A stretch of DNA of 64,000 nucleotides from Symbiodinium natans (Eukaryota > Sar > Dinophyceae > Suessiales > Symbiodiniaceae): assembly GCA_905221605.1 (NCBI GenBank), contig CAJNDS010002108.1, positions 316,909 through 380,908 on the forward strand. Direction: 5' to 3'. The notes beneath the pieces were generated by a model, which saw only the letters and a program-made list of their open reading frames with translations, did not search any database and had not been told where the DNA came from. A program made the translations under genes and the position numbers. How positions within the stretch are numbered: the stretch's first letter is position 1; every line of letters begins with the position of its first letter. Shown piece after piece: positions 35,801 to 43,000 of the stretch.

Positions 35801-37580
35801 CGGCACTGTCTCTGCAGCACCGTCATCTGCCAATTCCACGCTTCCATGCTGTCTGTGCTAGGTGGGCCCCCGAGACATCTTATATTTTCCCGTTTTGGGT
35901 TTGAGAGGATCATCTTCAGGAAGAATTTTCACACGGTTTTCAGGGCTTCACACGGTTTTAAGGGCCATGCTAGTGTGCCTTCTCCTGCCGTGTTCGTTCC
36001 AAGGTGGTCTTCGAGCTTATGGCCGCCATGCCACTCGGCTCTCATCCGAGTCGACACACCCCAAGAGCAAAGCGATCTGATCAGTCATTTCAGAGTCACA
36101 CTTCGGGTCTATAGGGTTTAGGGTTTAGGGTTTAGGGTTTAGGGTTTAGGGTTTAGGGTCAGATGCTGCAGGAACTCAAAACCGCGAAAGACCAAACTGT
36201 CCCAATGCCTGCCCTTACATTCACTTCCTGGCTCACACACGGCAGACCCCATCTTCAAGGGGCAGTGTCTCGGGTATTTAGGGTTTAGGGTTTAGGGCTT
36301 AGGGCTTAGGGTTTAGGGTTTGAGACTACGAGCCTGCTGACATCCCTGGACGCAATCTCTGCCACCCTTCAGGTGGTCCTGGAACCCTAAGCTTCCAAAC
36401 GTAAAAGTGCTCTGGGACTCTCAGGCACGCAGCTTCTTTCCTTGCGAACTACGATGGCCACCCCTTCATGCAGCCGTTGTCCACGAACCGGCCGTTGATG
36501 CCCCTTGGCTTGAGATTCTAAGAAATTTGGGGTCAGGTTAAGGTTTCTGTTTACTATCACGAGTACTAGGTACTGGCTCTTGTGCCAGTGCCAGTGCGGG
36601 TTCATGCGGGTCCTATTACTATTGCGAGGTGCCACGCCCATCCTTGTGGCGTGGAAGATGTTGGACATCCACAATCGAAAAGCGTTTTGCCAGTTGCGAA
36701 CGCGCACGTGATTTTTCTTACATCTTTCGCGCACTTGTAAAAGGTTTGCACCGAGTGGATACCGCATTGATATGTTATTCTACATATGCCTGTGCCTTTT
36801 TGGGGTAGGGTGTAAAGATAAATCATCAAATCGAGGACTCCTGCCGTCTGTTTGACTTTGTTTGCAGCGGACGTTTTGAGGCTTCGTACTTGCTTGGGTT
36901 TTTGGATTTCTGAAGCATCCTCTGAGAGCTTGGGGTATATTTGCAGCCCTCGCCCTCAATTGATCAGCATTGTATGGGGGTTTACGAAAATAGGGGACTC
37001 CCCCCGCACCCCCCCCTCCCGAAGAGTAGGATTCCCTTTTTGTAAGGATCCCAATATCGGAAACCCTAAACCCTACACCCTAAACCCTAAACCCCTAAAC
37101 CCCCCCCCCCAAGCAAGGTATAGCCTGGTCCTCTTCGTGACGGCCATCATCGCCTGTGCCTCCGAAGTGGTCCCGGATTTAAACCACTCTCTATCCCTGG
37201 TGCTGAGCCCTAACGAGGACAGACTTGTGCTGGTGAGGTTTTGGGTGTGCGATTTTTTCGGTCCTGCTGCTGCATGTTGCCACTTAAGATTCTGCAAGGG
37301 ATCTGGATCTTGAATCTCGGGGTTTCCGAGCGGTGAGCAAGGCTCTGTCTGGGCCATCAGATCATGTTTGGGCGTGGCAGGAGTTCAGGCGGACGCTGCT
37401 GATGTGACTTTGTTAAATGGTATGCACCAAACTGACATGGGCTTTCGTAGCTGGTCATGGCTAGGATCATCCCAGGTTCTGCCATTCTGTCTCGGCCACT
37501 AGCCGATGTTGCATCTGAGGCTTGTGATTGCCGACATTGGGCTCTCGGTGTTCATCTCGCGGCTGATCAGCAGCTGCACG
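9784..37580 (+). CDS. P5A-type ATPase (ATP13A1/Spf1-like), split gene
   Basis: P5A ATPases are ER membrane pumps that extract mis-inserted transmembrane helices, powered by a phospho-aspartate cycle. Exons in family order: 9784-9849 (weak), 10845-10930, 16600-16674, 16775-16866, 18267-18349, 19020-19075, 20316-20370, 22009-22095, 22783-22840, 23672-23712, 24822-24876, 25730-25795, 27037-27102, 28651-28711, 30863-30910, 31020-31076, 31514-31559, 31910-31974, 33087-33188, 33340-33545, 33754-33921, 34029-34065, 35260-35311, 35724-35764, 35818-35861, 37118-37232 and 37503-37580. Diagnostic motifs: [13 protein letters not shown] (actuator), VVPPEFPI (the PPELP-type M4 signature of P5A), [13 protein letters not shown] (phosphorylated Asp), [12 protein letters not shown], and [16 protein letters not shown] (hinge). 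Phases agree at many junctions, e.g. 33545/33754 and 33921/34029. N-terminal membrane exons, parts of the nucleotide-binding domain and some membrane exons are not located. No key catalytic motif is broken, so it is probably functional. Confidence 0.92.
10379..10690. repeat. (AGTAGG/AGT)n tandem repeat
   Basis: About 300 bp of GTAGGA/GTA units, slightly degenerate towards the 3' end. It lies in an ATPase intron just upstream of the exon at 10845. Confidence 0.95.
10845..10930 (+). CDS. P5A ATPase exon, FVYN motif
   Basis: Reads [20 protein letters not shown] and then GKFERPLR. P5A N-terminal domains carry a conserved Phe/Lys-rich K-F-x-Y-N/D segment at this place. The acceptor is AG followed by GAG; the donor is unclear. 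Confidence 0.75.
11678..12124 (+). pseudogene. putative N-terminal part of Mei2-like gene
   Basis: The open frame from ATG 11678 begins [19 protein letters not shown] and continues with [13 protein letters not shown]-termini of the VKNTF type followed by an Arg/Ser/Pro segment are, from memory, common in dinoflagellate RNA-binding proteins; I cannot check this here. The frame stops at 12124, overlapping in a different frame the start of the RRM-containing ORF. The two halves would need a frameshift or an unseen intron to join. I therefore call it a probable broken gene. Confidence 0.4.
12117..12653 (+). pseudogene. Mei2-like RRM (C-terminal half), probably decayed retrogene
   Basis: The frame (178 codons from ATG 12117) contains [21 protein letters not shown], close to the [KF]-[YN]-FLYLPIDF-x-x-x-x-x-GYAF core of the Mei2 C-terminal RRM. 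It continues [16 protein letters not shown] and [19 protein letters not shown], matching the F-x-x-AxxFWxxF and C-x-x-x-A-x-x-QG-x-x-x-L-x-x-x-[FY] end of that domain. Mei2-type RRMs bind RNA. The first half of the RRM (the TTVMLRNLP strand) is missing or out of frame, and the segment before KVNF has no recognisable RRM strand. The gene lies inside an ATPase intron on the same strand and has no intron in the recognisable part, as expected of a retrocopy. Confidence 0.65.
16600..16674 (+). CDS. P5A ATPase exon [17 protein letters not shown]
   Basis: Reads [16 protein letters not shown] then LPDFWELFQ, matching the YGxNxxxxPxPxFxxLxxE motif just before the first P5A pump helices. It is flanked by AG at 16598-99 and a GA-type donor at 16675. 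It ends on a codon boundary, compatible with the next exon. Confidence 0.9.
16775..16866 (+). CDS. P5A ATPase exon, [14 protein letters not shown] (M1/M2)
   Basis: Reads [20 protein letters not shown] then DEYWYYSLL. The PFFVFQ-FCV-LW-LDEYWYYS segment is one of the most conserved membrane regions of P5A ATPases. The 3' boundary is uncertain (GC donor near 16867). Confidence 0.93.
17649..17735. mobile_element. MITE-like family B element (partial)
   Basis: Begins GAGGGTTTACGAAAATTAGG and continues AGTAGGATCCCCTGATAATGAGGACCCC, the left and middle parts of family B (see 28147-28251). The right end is degraded. Confidence 0.6.
17750..18247. repeat. telomere-like arrays (CCCTCAA)n and (CCCTAAA)n
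   Basis: CCCTCAA variants at about 17776-17848, then CCCTAAA/CCCTAAG from 17992 to 18247. The array ends about 20 nt before the ATPase exon at 18267. Confidence 0.97.
18267..18349 (+). CDS. P5A ATPase exon, actuator domain LLPGDVIGI
   Basis: Reads [20 protein letters not shown] then GIQRNPE, the P-type ATPase actuator LxPGDxxxI motif in its P5A form. AG acceptor, canonical GTGAGC donor. A CCCTAAA array lies just upstream and a TTTAGGG array starts just downstream. Confidence 0.93.
18367..18478. repeat. (TTTAGGG)n array
   Basis: Opposite orientation to the array before the exon at 18267, so the exon is bracketed by inverted telomere-like repeats. Confidence 0.95.
19020..19075 (+). CDS. P5A ATPase exon, TGES loop
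   Basis: Reads [18 protein letters not shown]. The TGES glutamate positions the water that dephosphorylates the pump. Donor is GC (AAG then GCATCT). The preceding codons may belong to the same or another small exon. Confidence 0.95.
20245..20305. repeat. (CCCTCAA/CCCTAAA)n array
   Basis: Short array ending 10 nt before the AG acceptor of the ATPase exon at 20316. Confidence 0.95.
20316..20370 (+). CDS. P5A ATPase exon, KQHIVSAGT segment
   Basis: Reads [18 protein letters not shown], aligning with the xxHVLFGGTK segment after the TGES loop. GT donor (GTGCCC). Confidence 0.75.
20397..20497. mobile_element. MITE-like family A element
   Basis: A near-perfect inverted repeat: ACTAACAGTCCTTAGTAGGG on the left and its complement CCCTACTAAGGACTGTTAGT on the right, around a 20-nt A/T-rich centre. 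Outer ends are GGGGATATTCCC and GGGGGAACATCCC. No coding capacity. Related copies occur at 48106-48239, 50450-50551 and 62357-62451. Confidence 0.8.
22009..22095 (+). CDS. P5A ATPase exon [13 protein letters not shown]
   Basis: Reads [20 protein letters not shown] then ADRVTVSSK, matching the highly conserved VLRTGFxTxQGKLxRTIL segment of P5A. 29 full codons, GC donor. Confidence 0.95.
22705..22764. mobile_element. family B element (right half)
   Basis: GGATTCCCTTGATAATAAGG, then ACCCCTAATATCGTAAACC: the right part of family B, ending about 18 nt before the acceptor of the next ATPase exon. Confidence 0.55.
22783..22840 (+). CDS. P5A ATPase exon, M3 helix
   Basis: Reads [19 protein letters not shown], matching the hydrophobic ETFxFIxFLLxFAI helix of P5A. 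The donor is not certain (GC sites near 22828-22840). Confidence 0.8.
23672..23712 (+). CDS. P5A ATPase exon, M4 VVPPEFPI
   Basis: Reads [23 protein letters not shown] in M4 is the signature separating P5A pumps from P5B (PPALP). A GT donor at 23713 is assumed; a later donor is possible. Confidence 0.88.
23762..23806. repeat. (CCCTAAA)n short array
   Basis: Five to six heptamers in an ATPase intron; a still shorter run is at 23583-23601. Confidence 0.9.
24822..24876 (+). CDS. P5A ATPase exon, DKTGT phosphorylation site
   Basis: Reads [18 protein letters not shown]; the catalytic aspartate codon is at 24841-24843. AG acceptor, GT donor (GTCGGA). Confidence 0.97.
25420..25580. repeat. G-rich (GGGAAGG)n tract
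   Basis: Purine-rich simple sequence in an ATPase intron. The encoded Gly/Glu/Arg-rich frames are artefacts. Confidence 0.9.
25730..25795 (+). CDS. P5A ATPase exon after DKTGT (VGGVHGL)
   Basis: Reads [20 protein letters not shown] then KE. It corresponds to the VRGVAGL segment that follows [11 protein letters not shown]. It starts and ends on codon boundaries, fits both neighbours, and has a GT donor. Confidence 0.8.
26098..26227. repeat. (TTTAGGG)n array
   Basis: About 130 bp of heptamers in an ATPase intron, downstream of the exon at 25730. Confidence 0.97.
27037..27102 (+). CDS. P5A ATPase exon, nucleotide-binding domain (AACNGL)
   Basis: Reads [20 protein letters not shown] then GE, aligning with the ALASCHSLxxxxxxxLVGDP segment of P5A. 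In phase with the preceding exon. Confidence 0.7.
27355..27508. repeat. (CCCTAAACTA)n decamer array
   Basis: About 14 copies of a 10-bp variant of the telomere-like unit (heptamer plus CTA), seen only here in the window. Confidence 0.97.
28147..28251. mobile_element. MITE-like family B element (full)
   Basis: Left end GGGGGTTTCCGAAAATCAGG; right end CCCCTAGTTTCGGAAACAACC, an imperfect inverted repeat. The middle contains AAGGGTTCCCTTGTAATAAGGAT. Related pieces lie at 17649, 22705, 29688, 33633, 36976 and 59489. Confidence 0.75.
28580..28863. repeat. TTTAGGG arrays flanking an ATPase exon
   Basis: Pure heptamers at 28580-28627 and degenerate ones at 28728-28863, on both sides of the exon at 28651-28711, in the same orientation. 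Confidence 0.95.
28651..28711 (+). CDS. P5A ATPase exon [11 protein letters not shown]
   Basis: Reads [20 protein letters not shown], equivalent to the RFHFASALKRM segment of the nucleotide-binding domain. GCAG acceptor; donor GC (28712) or GA (28709). Confidence 0.75.
29274..29372. repeat. (ATTCTT)n/(ATTCTC)n hexamer repeat
   Basis: Pyrimidine-rich tandem hexamers followed by a G-rich tract to about 29417, within an ATPase intron. Confidence 0.95.
29688..29742. mobile_element. family B element (right half)
   Basis: GAATCCCCTTAAAGAGGG, then ACCTCTATTTTCGGAAGCCCCCCATA, the right end of family B. Confidence 0.55.
30863..30910 (+). CDS. P5A ATPase exon [11 protein letters not shown]
   Basis: Reads [16 protein letters not shown], equivalent to the REGARVLALGYKEL motif. 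16 full codons; GA donor (AAG then GATGAC). Confidence 0.85.
31020..31076 (+). CDS. P5A ATPase exon [19 protein letters not shown]
   Basis: Continues directly from LAAK to give K-E-L, as in the family. The P5A equivalent is the linker ending in VKREALE. GC donor assumed at 31077. Confidence 0.75.
31352..31461. repeat. (CCCTAAA)n/(CCCTTAA)n array
   Basis: Ends about 50 nt before the ATPase exon at 31514. Confidence 0.95.
31514..31559 (+). CDS. P5A ATPase exon [14 protein letters not shown]
   Basis: Equivalent to SLKFVGFIVVSCPL. In phase with 31020-31076. The 3' end is uncertain, and the following PLKxDS segment was not found. Confidence 0.72.
31910..31974 (+). CDS. P5A ATPase exon, TGD hinge motif
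   Basis: Reads [20 protein letters not shown], the MITGDNPLTA motif with His for Asn. Canonical GTGAGT donor. Confidence 0.95.
33087..33188 (+). CDS. P5A ATPase exon [11 protein letters not shown]
   Basis: Reads [20 protein letters not shown] and [14 protein letters not shown], matching the LCLTGDGLAHL segment; the family's Asp-Gly is Ser-Ala here. 34 codons, GC donor. Confidence 0.9.
33340..33545 (+). CDS. P5A ATPase exon, [11 protein letters not shown] hinge
   Basis: The largest exon seen (206 nt). Contains [14 protein letters not shown] and [20 protein letters not shown], the P-domain hinge that binds magnesium. It ends in phase 2 at a GT donor (GTGGGA), exactly complementary to the phase of the next exon. 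Confidence 0.97.
33633..33753. mobile_element. family B element supplying a 3' splice site
   Basis: Left end GGGGGTTTCCCAAAAAAAAG; right end CTTCGGAAGCACCCTTCTAG, ending at the AG that precedes the next ATPase exon. It fills more than half of this 208-nt intron (33546-33753). Confidence 0.6.
33754..33921 (+). CDS. P5A ATPase exon [13 protein letters not shown]
   Basis: Reads [20 protein letters not shown], then [20 protein letters not shown], matching the LGDASIAAPFTSKxxSIxCxxxxIxQGRCTLV motif specific to P5A. GT donor (GTACAA). Confidence 0.96.
34029..34065 (+). CDS. P5A ATPase exon [11 protein letters not shown]
   Basis: Equivalent to the FKILALNALILAYS helix; its single leading G completes the ATG codon split at 33921. 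The 3' end is approximate. Confidence 0.8.
35260..35311 (+). CDS. P5A ATPase exon, [15 protein letters not shown] helix
   Basis: A membrane helix resembling the YTILTVMLQFFVHFLSLVYL region of P5A. AG acceptor and GCGAGT donor. Moderate similarity only. Confidence 0.6.
35616..35714. repeat. (TTTAGGG)n array
   Basis: Ends about 10 nt before the acceptor of the ATPase exon at 35724, an exception to the CCCTAAA-before-exon tendency. Confidence 0.97.
35724..35764 (+). CDS. P5A ATPase exon [13 protein letters not shown]
   Basis: Matches the DLYKEFEPSLVNS loop of P5A. The GC donor boundary is uncertain: the next exon's frame needs two extra bases. Confidence 0.75.
35818..35861 (+). CDS. P5A ATPase exon [14 protein letters not shown]
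   Basis: Matches the STVYIMAMAMQMATFAINY helix. CTGCAG acceptor, GTGGGC donor. Confidence 0.65.
35877..35970. repeat. interspersed repeat family C
   Basis: The TTTTCCCGTTTTGGGTTTGAGAGG to ACGGTTTTAAGGGCCATGC segment shares pieces with 509-575 and 62231-62300. Ends undefined. Confidence 0.5.
36113..36322. repeat. (TTTAGGG)n arrays
   Basis: Two short arrays (36113-36161 and 36278-36322) in the intron before the last recognised ATPase exons. Confidence 0.95.
36976..37105. mobile_element. family B element fused to CCCTAAA array
   Basis: Left end GGGGGTTTACGAAAATAGGG; the right end ATATCGGAAACC runs without a break into CCTAAACCCTACACCCTAAA. A C tract follows, then the ATPase exon at 37118. Confidence 0.6.
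37118..37232 (+). CDS. P5A ATPase exon, M9 helix
   Basis: Reads [20 protein letters not shown], then [18 protein letters not shown], matching [28 protein letters not shown]. GT donor (GTGAGG). Confidence 0.88.
37503..37580 (+). CDS. P5A ATPase exon, M10 helix near C-terminus
   Basis: Reads [20 protein letters not shown], then LIS, matching FKLVIAQVLLLDFCLALLADRV. In phase with the previous exon. The true end of the protein is not fixed: a basic frame at 37942-38077 (GFKPEPFKRPRRS...) after an AG could be the last exon. Confidence 0.75.
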
Positions 37581-37819
37581 GCTTCAACTTGTGGAATGCG
37601 TCGGGCGAGCAGTGCCGTACCATACCCTCTCTCCAATTTCCCAATCACAGGCATCCTTAAGTATGTTCTGCTTGTATAGACTGCGACTGCAAACAGTGAA
37701 CAGCCTCCCATGTTCTGGCGGTCAACCAGCATGCTTCGCGACAACGAAACAGTGATGAACGCACACGGAGACACACAGAGACAAACAGAGACACACAGAG
37801 ACACACAGAGGAACCATGA

Positions 37820-37864
37820 AGAATGATCGATATTCTATATATTGTATGTATATATGTATATATT

Positions 37865-37901
<37 letters not shown>

Positions 37902-37915
37902 TGTTTATGTCAATA
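37820..37915. repeat. (TA)n microsatellite
   Basis: TA-rich stretch near the 3' end of the ATPase gene, with a nearly pure (AT)n run at 37866-37895. Confidence 0.95.
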
Positions 37916-38079
37916 GAGGTAGGGTCTTATGTGGTTTCCAGGGGCTTCAAGCCGGAGCCCTTCAAAAGGCCTCGCCGTTCGGCTCCGCGGGCACCTGGCG
38001 GAGCGCCGTGCCGCAGAGCTGGGACTCGGCAGCCCGGCGAGAAGCAGTGGGAAGCAATGAGAAAGAGTAGGGTTTAGGG

Positions 38080-40056
38080 TTTAGGGTTTAGGGTTTAGGG
38101 TTAGGGTTTAGGGTTTAGGGCAGAGGAGCTCGAGGGCCTCTGAGGCTTTAGACCCTTGCAGGGTGTATAAGTCTCAGAGGGCTTTTGGGTTTTGGGGTTG
38201 GCAAGCCAAACAAGACGCCGAAGAGGGCCATGCTCATCAGTTTTAACCGGGAATTCATTCTTCAGGGTGTTCGGGCTTCTTGGTTTGGGAAGTCGGGCTA
38301 CACTCGAATGATGAATGCGGAGCAGCTTGAGGTGACCCCTGGGCTCCCCGGCCTTAAACTTAAACCCTAGCCTGCAGCCTGTGGACATAAGCAGCTTTCA
38401 GCTCTTCAGGGGATGGTGGGATGCAGGGCTCGTGCTCCGTCCGTCTTTGCGGGTTTTGCGGCGGCTCGAGTCAGGCAGGCCCTTGCGCAGTCCAGGCCGC
38501 CTAGGGTCGCGCAGGACGACGATTCTCTAAGTTCTCGAAGGCCTACCGAGCCCATGAAACCCCACACCGTATGTTTTGAAAAAAGGCAACGGAAAGGTAC
38601 TGTGCCGTTCAGCAATCCTCAAAGAGTTTAGTTTGGGCTGTCCCAACAAGCCTGCGGAGTTCGACTGGCTGCTATACTCTGATTAAATCTCATTCGAAAG
38701 CTTCAATCGAAACTTGCAACACGCAAAGGCTTTGCTGATCTAGGTCGTCCTGTTGAAGACACGAAGGTCATACAGCGCACTGCATAAGAGCTTTGCAGCC
38801 CGCCATGTGAGCATCCCATTCTGTATCCTCCCAAATCCACGCACAGTCCGAGATCCCAGCTTGTAGACCGCAAGTGGGAACCGCATACCCAAAACAACCA
38901 ATTCCTTGGCCCAACCACAATCCAAGGTTTGCCGATGGCCGAGTCATCGAAAACTCGGGCAAGTGGTAAACAAAAGCTGTGGCATTCGCGAAGAGGGCTT
39001 GCGACGGTTTCGGCACGAATCCCTGCCCTCCATTACAAAGGGTCTTCCCAACGTTGAGTATCATACCCTGGAGTCTCGAATTTTGCCAGGGCCAGAAGGG
39101 GGTGGTTTGTGGTTGATCAAAGTTCCTTGTGATTCTAGTATGGCCCAAAAACTCAAACTCTGCCTAAGCCCCGAACCTTCAAACTCCATCAACTCTCGGC
39201 CGTCATGAAACCCAACGCCACGCGCGAGCCCTTTACGCCAATCAACAAACCGAATCCGAAGCCCTCCCATCCTCAAGAGTTTCACCGAGTCCATAAACCC
39301 CAAGGCCTTTTCGGGGGCTTTTTTGATTGGGTTTCCGAGGTTGGGAGACTCAACATGTGGACTCCGAGCAACAGAGGTCAGAGCGTCACAACGCTCGTCC
39401 ATGTTCCCTGGCGCCTCTTAGTAAAGCCTTCGGCAACCCTGCATCTGTGGGGCATTGTCTGATTTCAAGGTTTCCGCCTGAACGTCTCATCATGGGATGG
39501 TCTCTGAGCAAAATCAGGTTGAACCTTTGGTGAAACCCAGCGCGGCTTTGCAAAGCTGAGGCTCTTGGTTCTACGTTCTGGCCTGATGGGGCAGCGTTTG
39601 AGTCATGCAGGTTTGGTACTGCAGGGCTTGTGCAAAGAATGCCTGAGAAAAAAGCGTAGCTGGTTTGTTTCACCACGCTGTTACCCTAAACCCTAAACCC
39701 GAAACCCTAAACCCTAAACCCAGATGCATCACGTCTTCCAGGAGCTGATGGAAGAGTTTCTGCAAGAGGTTTCTGCTAGTCACCGCATGGTTCCCTGAGT
39801 CCGACCAAACCCACAACCCAAAATCACTAATGATTAGGGTTTAGGGTTTAGGGTTGAGGGTTTAGGGTTGAGGGATTTGCCTTAAATACTAAGTCCAAAA
39901 GCCGTCTCTTTCTTGCTTGGTTGCTGGGGGGACCTAGTTTTGGGGTTCTGAGATTCGGGGCATGGGGATGATAATAGTATCATCGGCAGCGGGCTTCCAG
40001 CGACAAGTGGGCAGAGTAGCAACGTCCGGGCCTGACATCTCTCTCCCGACACCAGA
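38080..40056. other. spacer between ATPase and psbF array
   Basis: Holds TTTAGGG (38069-38121) and CCCTAAA (39684-39721) arrays. A possible small exon at about 39724-39768 (MHHVFQELMEEFLQE between AG and GT) cannot be assigned to any gene. An open frame at 38413-38631 has no recognisable motif. Confidence 0.45.
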
Positions 40057-43000
40057 ATGATGCGCGCTGGGCCCCCAGTGTGGATGCAATTCTGAAGTCT
40101 TGCCTGTGTTACCATGAGCCCTACACCCTCACCCTAACCATCCCCCTCCCCCCCCCCTCCCCCCCCCCCCCTCCCCCCCCCCCCCCTTCCCCCCCCCCTC
40201 CCCCGCCCCCCCCCCCGCCCCCAAAGAATGGAACATCTTGGATAGGGCAGCCGGGCAGGACTTGAGGAACAGGAGTTTAGGAGCTGAAATTCAACAAGGG
40301 CACTGGTCTTGTTTGCTATAGAACCTATTTTAAGCTCCTTGGAAAGAACCCAGATTTGGAGTTCAGGTATGAAGGCTTTAGGGCTTCTTGATTCGAGAGT
40401 TTGAGCTTAGGGTTTGTAGGTCCAGGGTTTTAGGGTTTAACGTTCTGGGTTTGGAGGGTTTTCAGGGCTTGAATGGTCGAGGCTTCAGGGTCAATGAACC
40501 TCAGCCGTGGCGCAGAAGCCCTCAACCCGCAACCTCAATCGTCAACTCAGCCCGAAACCCCAAACCCTAAACCCGAAACCCTAAACGCGAGAAGAACCAG
40601 GCATTGATCTTCGTGGCTTCCTGCTCCGCCGTGGGAGCCTCGCTTTTCTGATGGGAGTTGCAGATCCTCTTACTCTGGGTGATTTTGGGGGTTGTTTAGG
40701 TTTAGATCCCCCTTATCTCCACCCTGTGCATCCTGGTCTGCGCTTTTCGGGTCAAGGTTTCGGGTTCAGGGTTAGGCACTTAAGGTTTCGGATTCCCCCC
40801 TGTGGTTCGCGGCTGTTTTACGGTTGATGGTCACGGTTTGGGGGGGGGGGGGGCGGAGGACAATGGGGGGGGGGGGGTCGACAACGAGGAGCACGGTAAG
40901 GTTTGGGGGTGTTTAGAAGGTTTAGGTTTTGCAATCAGCGTCCATGATTCAACTTGCAACCATCTAATAGTATCACCGGGAGGGTGGGAGGGGGATGCGG
41001 CGGGGGCGGGGGGGTCTCCACGCAAAAGCTGGTGTTGGAGGCCCTGGCATTCATTCCTCCAGCGCAGCAGATGAACTCGAAGCCTCAGGCCCGGGGATGA
41101 AGGTGTTTGGAGGCTTTGGAGGTTTTGGGGTTGTTTTGGGTGTTTTTGGAGCCTCTAAACCTTTGGACCACCCGCCTGCCAGGCCCCGGTCAGCTACTCC
41201 GCGCAGGAACAGGGCAGCCAGGCAAGTTTTCAGCGTCTAAGGCTTTGAGGGCTCAGGGCCTAGGATTTCCAGTGTATGGTTTAGGAAGTTTATGAATCAA
41301 TCAAGCGTTTCGGGCACATGCTGCGCAGGGGTTTTGGCTGCTGTGGGCATGCTCTTTGGCGCTGGGGGGTTGAAGCTGTAGAGGGTTTGGGGCCAGTTTG
41401 GGGTTCAGGGCTTCGGGTTTCGGGTTACAGTATGAAGGGTTGGCAGGGAGTTTTGGGAGCACTTCGACCCTCAACGCGCGCGACTTTTCTCAGGTTGCCC
41501 AAAGCTAAGACCATTGGGAGGGTACAAGCTTGTGTAAGAGTCTTCGGATATGCTTGGTTCAAGCCTAACCCGAAGGTTGAATCTAACGGGGCTGTCAGGT
41601 ATGGGTCAAGGGTGGAGGGTTGTAGAAGAAGAAGCAGAAGAAGAAGAAGAACAAGAAGAAGAAGAAGAAGAAGAAGAAGAAGAAGAAGAAGAAGAAGAAG
41701 AAGAAGAAGAAGAAGAAAAAGAAGAATATGAATAATAATAATAATAAGAAGACGACGAAGACGAAGAAGAAGAAGAAGAAGAAGAAGAAGAAGAAGAAGA
41801 AGAAGAAGAAGAAGAAGAAGAAGAAGAAGAAGAAGAAGAAGAAGACGAAGACGAAGACGAAGACGAAGACGAAGACGAAGACGAAGACGAAGACGAAGAC
41901 GAAGCGGAAGAGCAACAATACGGCAACACGAAGAACAACTGGAACGACCAGCAACAATAGCAATCACAAGAACAAGACAAGTAACGGCAGCAACAACAAG
42001 TACCAGTACAAACACACAAAGAAAGCAGTATATGCAAATACACAACACGAACACAAACATTTTTCTTTTCCTTGCATGTTTTGTTAGGTGGAAGCAAAGG
42101 AAAATATGCAACAGAGAAGCCACAACGACAGCAAATACAAATTTTGACAGTGGAAATCCCTTTGCGTAAGCGCGCGTGTTGCCCGTGCCCGTACCGGACC
42201 CGGTTTCCCCCGCCCCTGCCCCCCCTTCCCCAGCTGCTGCTGATGCTGAAGAGGGGTTGGCTCCAACGACTCCACCATGGTACCCAAACAACGCACCGAC
42301 ACTGAAAAAATCTTGGTATGCTGCCCAAAGCTGCGCATCATCGACGCCCCTGGCTTCTTGATGCTTGCCTCCGTGATCCCGAGGAAAAAGCCAAGCGTGG
42401 CTTTAGCGTACCAGCGTCTCCGGTCCGGGGGTCTGGGTGGCGCTGTTGGGGCCTCGAACAAGGAGCACCCACAAGCACGCGAAAGCACACAGATTCGGAG
42501 TTTCTAGCCCCCACGCAGATTCGGAGTTTCCAGGTTCGCCCCAAAAAAGAAAAATAGGGTCGACAATGCGCATGTAGGAGCAATAAACTCTAGACCCTGA
42601 GTCCCAAAGCCCTATAACACTGACTACAAAGCTGCAGCCATACTGCCCGCTTGGCCAGGGGCGTGTTGGCTGGGGTTTAGGAGGTGCAAACCTTCCGTTT
42701 TCCCTCGTTGCTCGGTCCAGTCCCATTTGACATTCGAACATTCTGATGGACCCTTGCAAACAAACAAGTCCGGCCAGTAGTTCGTTCGTTTTCTGCAGGG
42801 CCACACCCTAACGAAATCCTTGGGATCCCCCTCCCTCAGGGCTCGGGGATTGAGGGTACACCCCAACCCTGAAGCCCTACACCACACGACCCCACACCAT
42901 GTTCGCAGGCCTCGAGCCCGTCTTGGCCTTGGTGGACAGGGGGTTCTGTGGAGCACCGACCATGGAACCCCTGAAGTACGAACCGTACATACCGCTCAGA

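Noticed and set aside
38413-38631. 72-residue frame as a small gene or psbF leader
   Set aside because: No signal peptide, no match to the three psbF leaders, no family motif.
41425-42328. Long Leu-, Ser- or Phe-rich minus-strand frames and Glu/Lys-rich plus-strand frames
   Set aside because: Produced by the GAA/GACGAA repeat inside a psbF intron.
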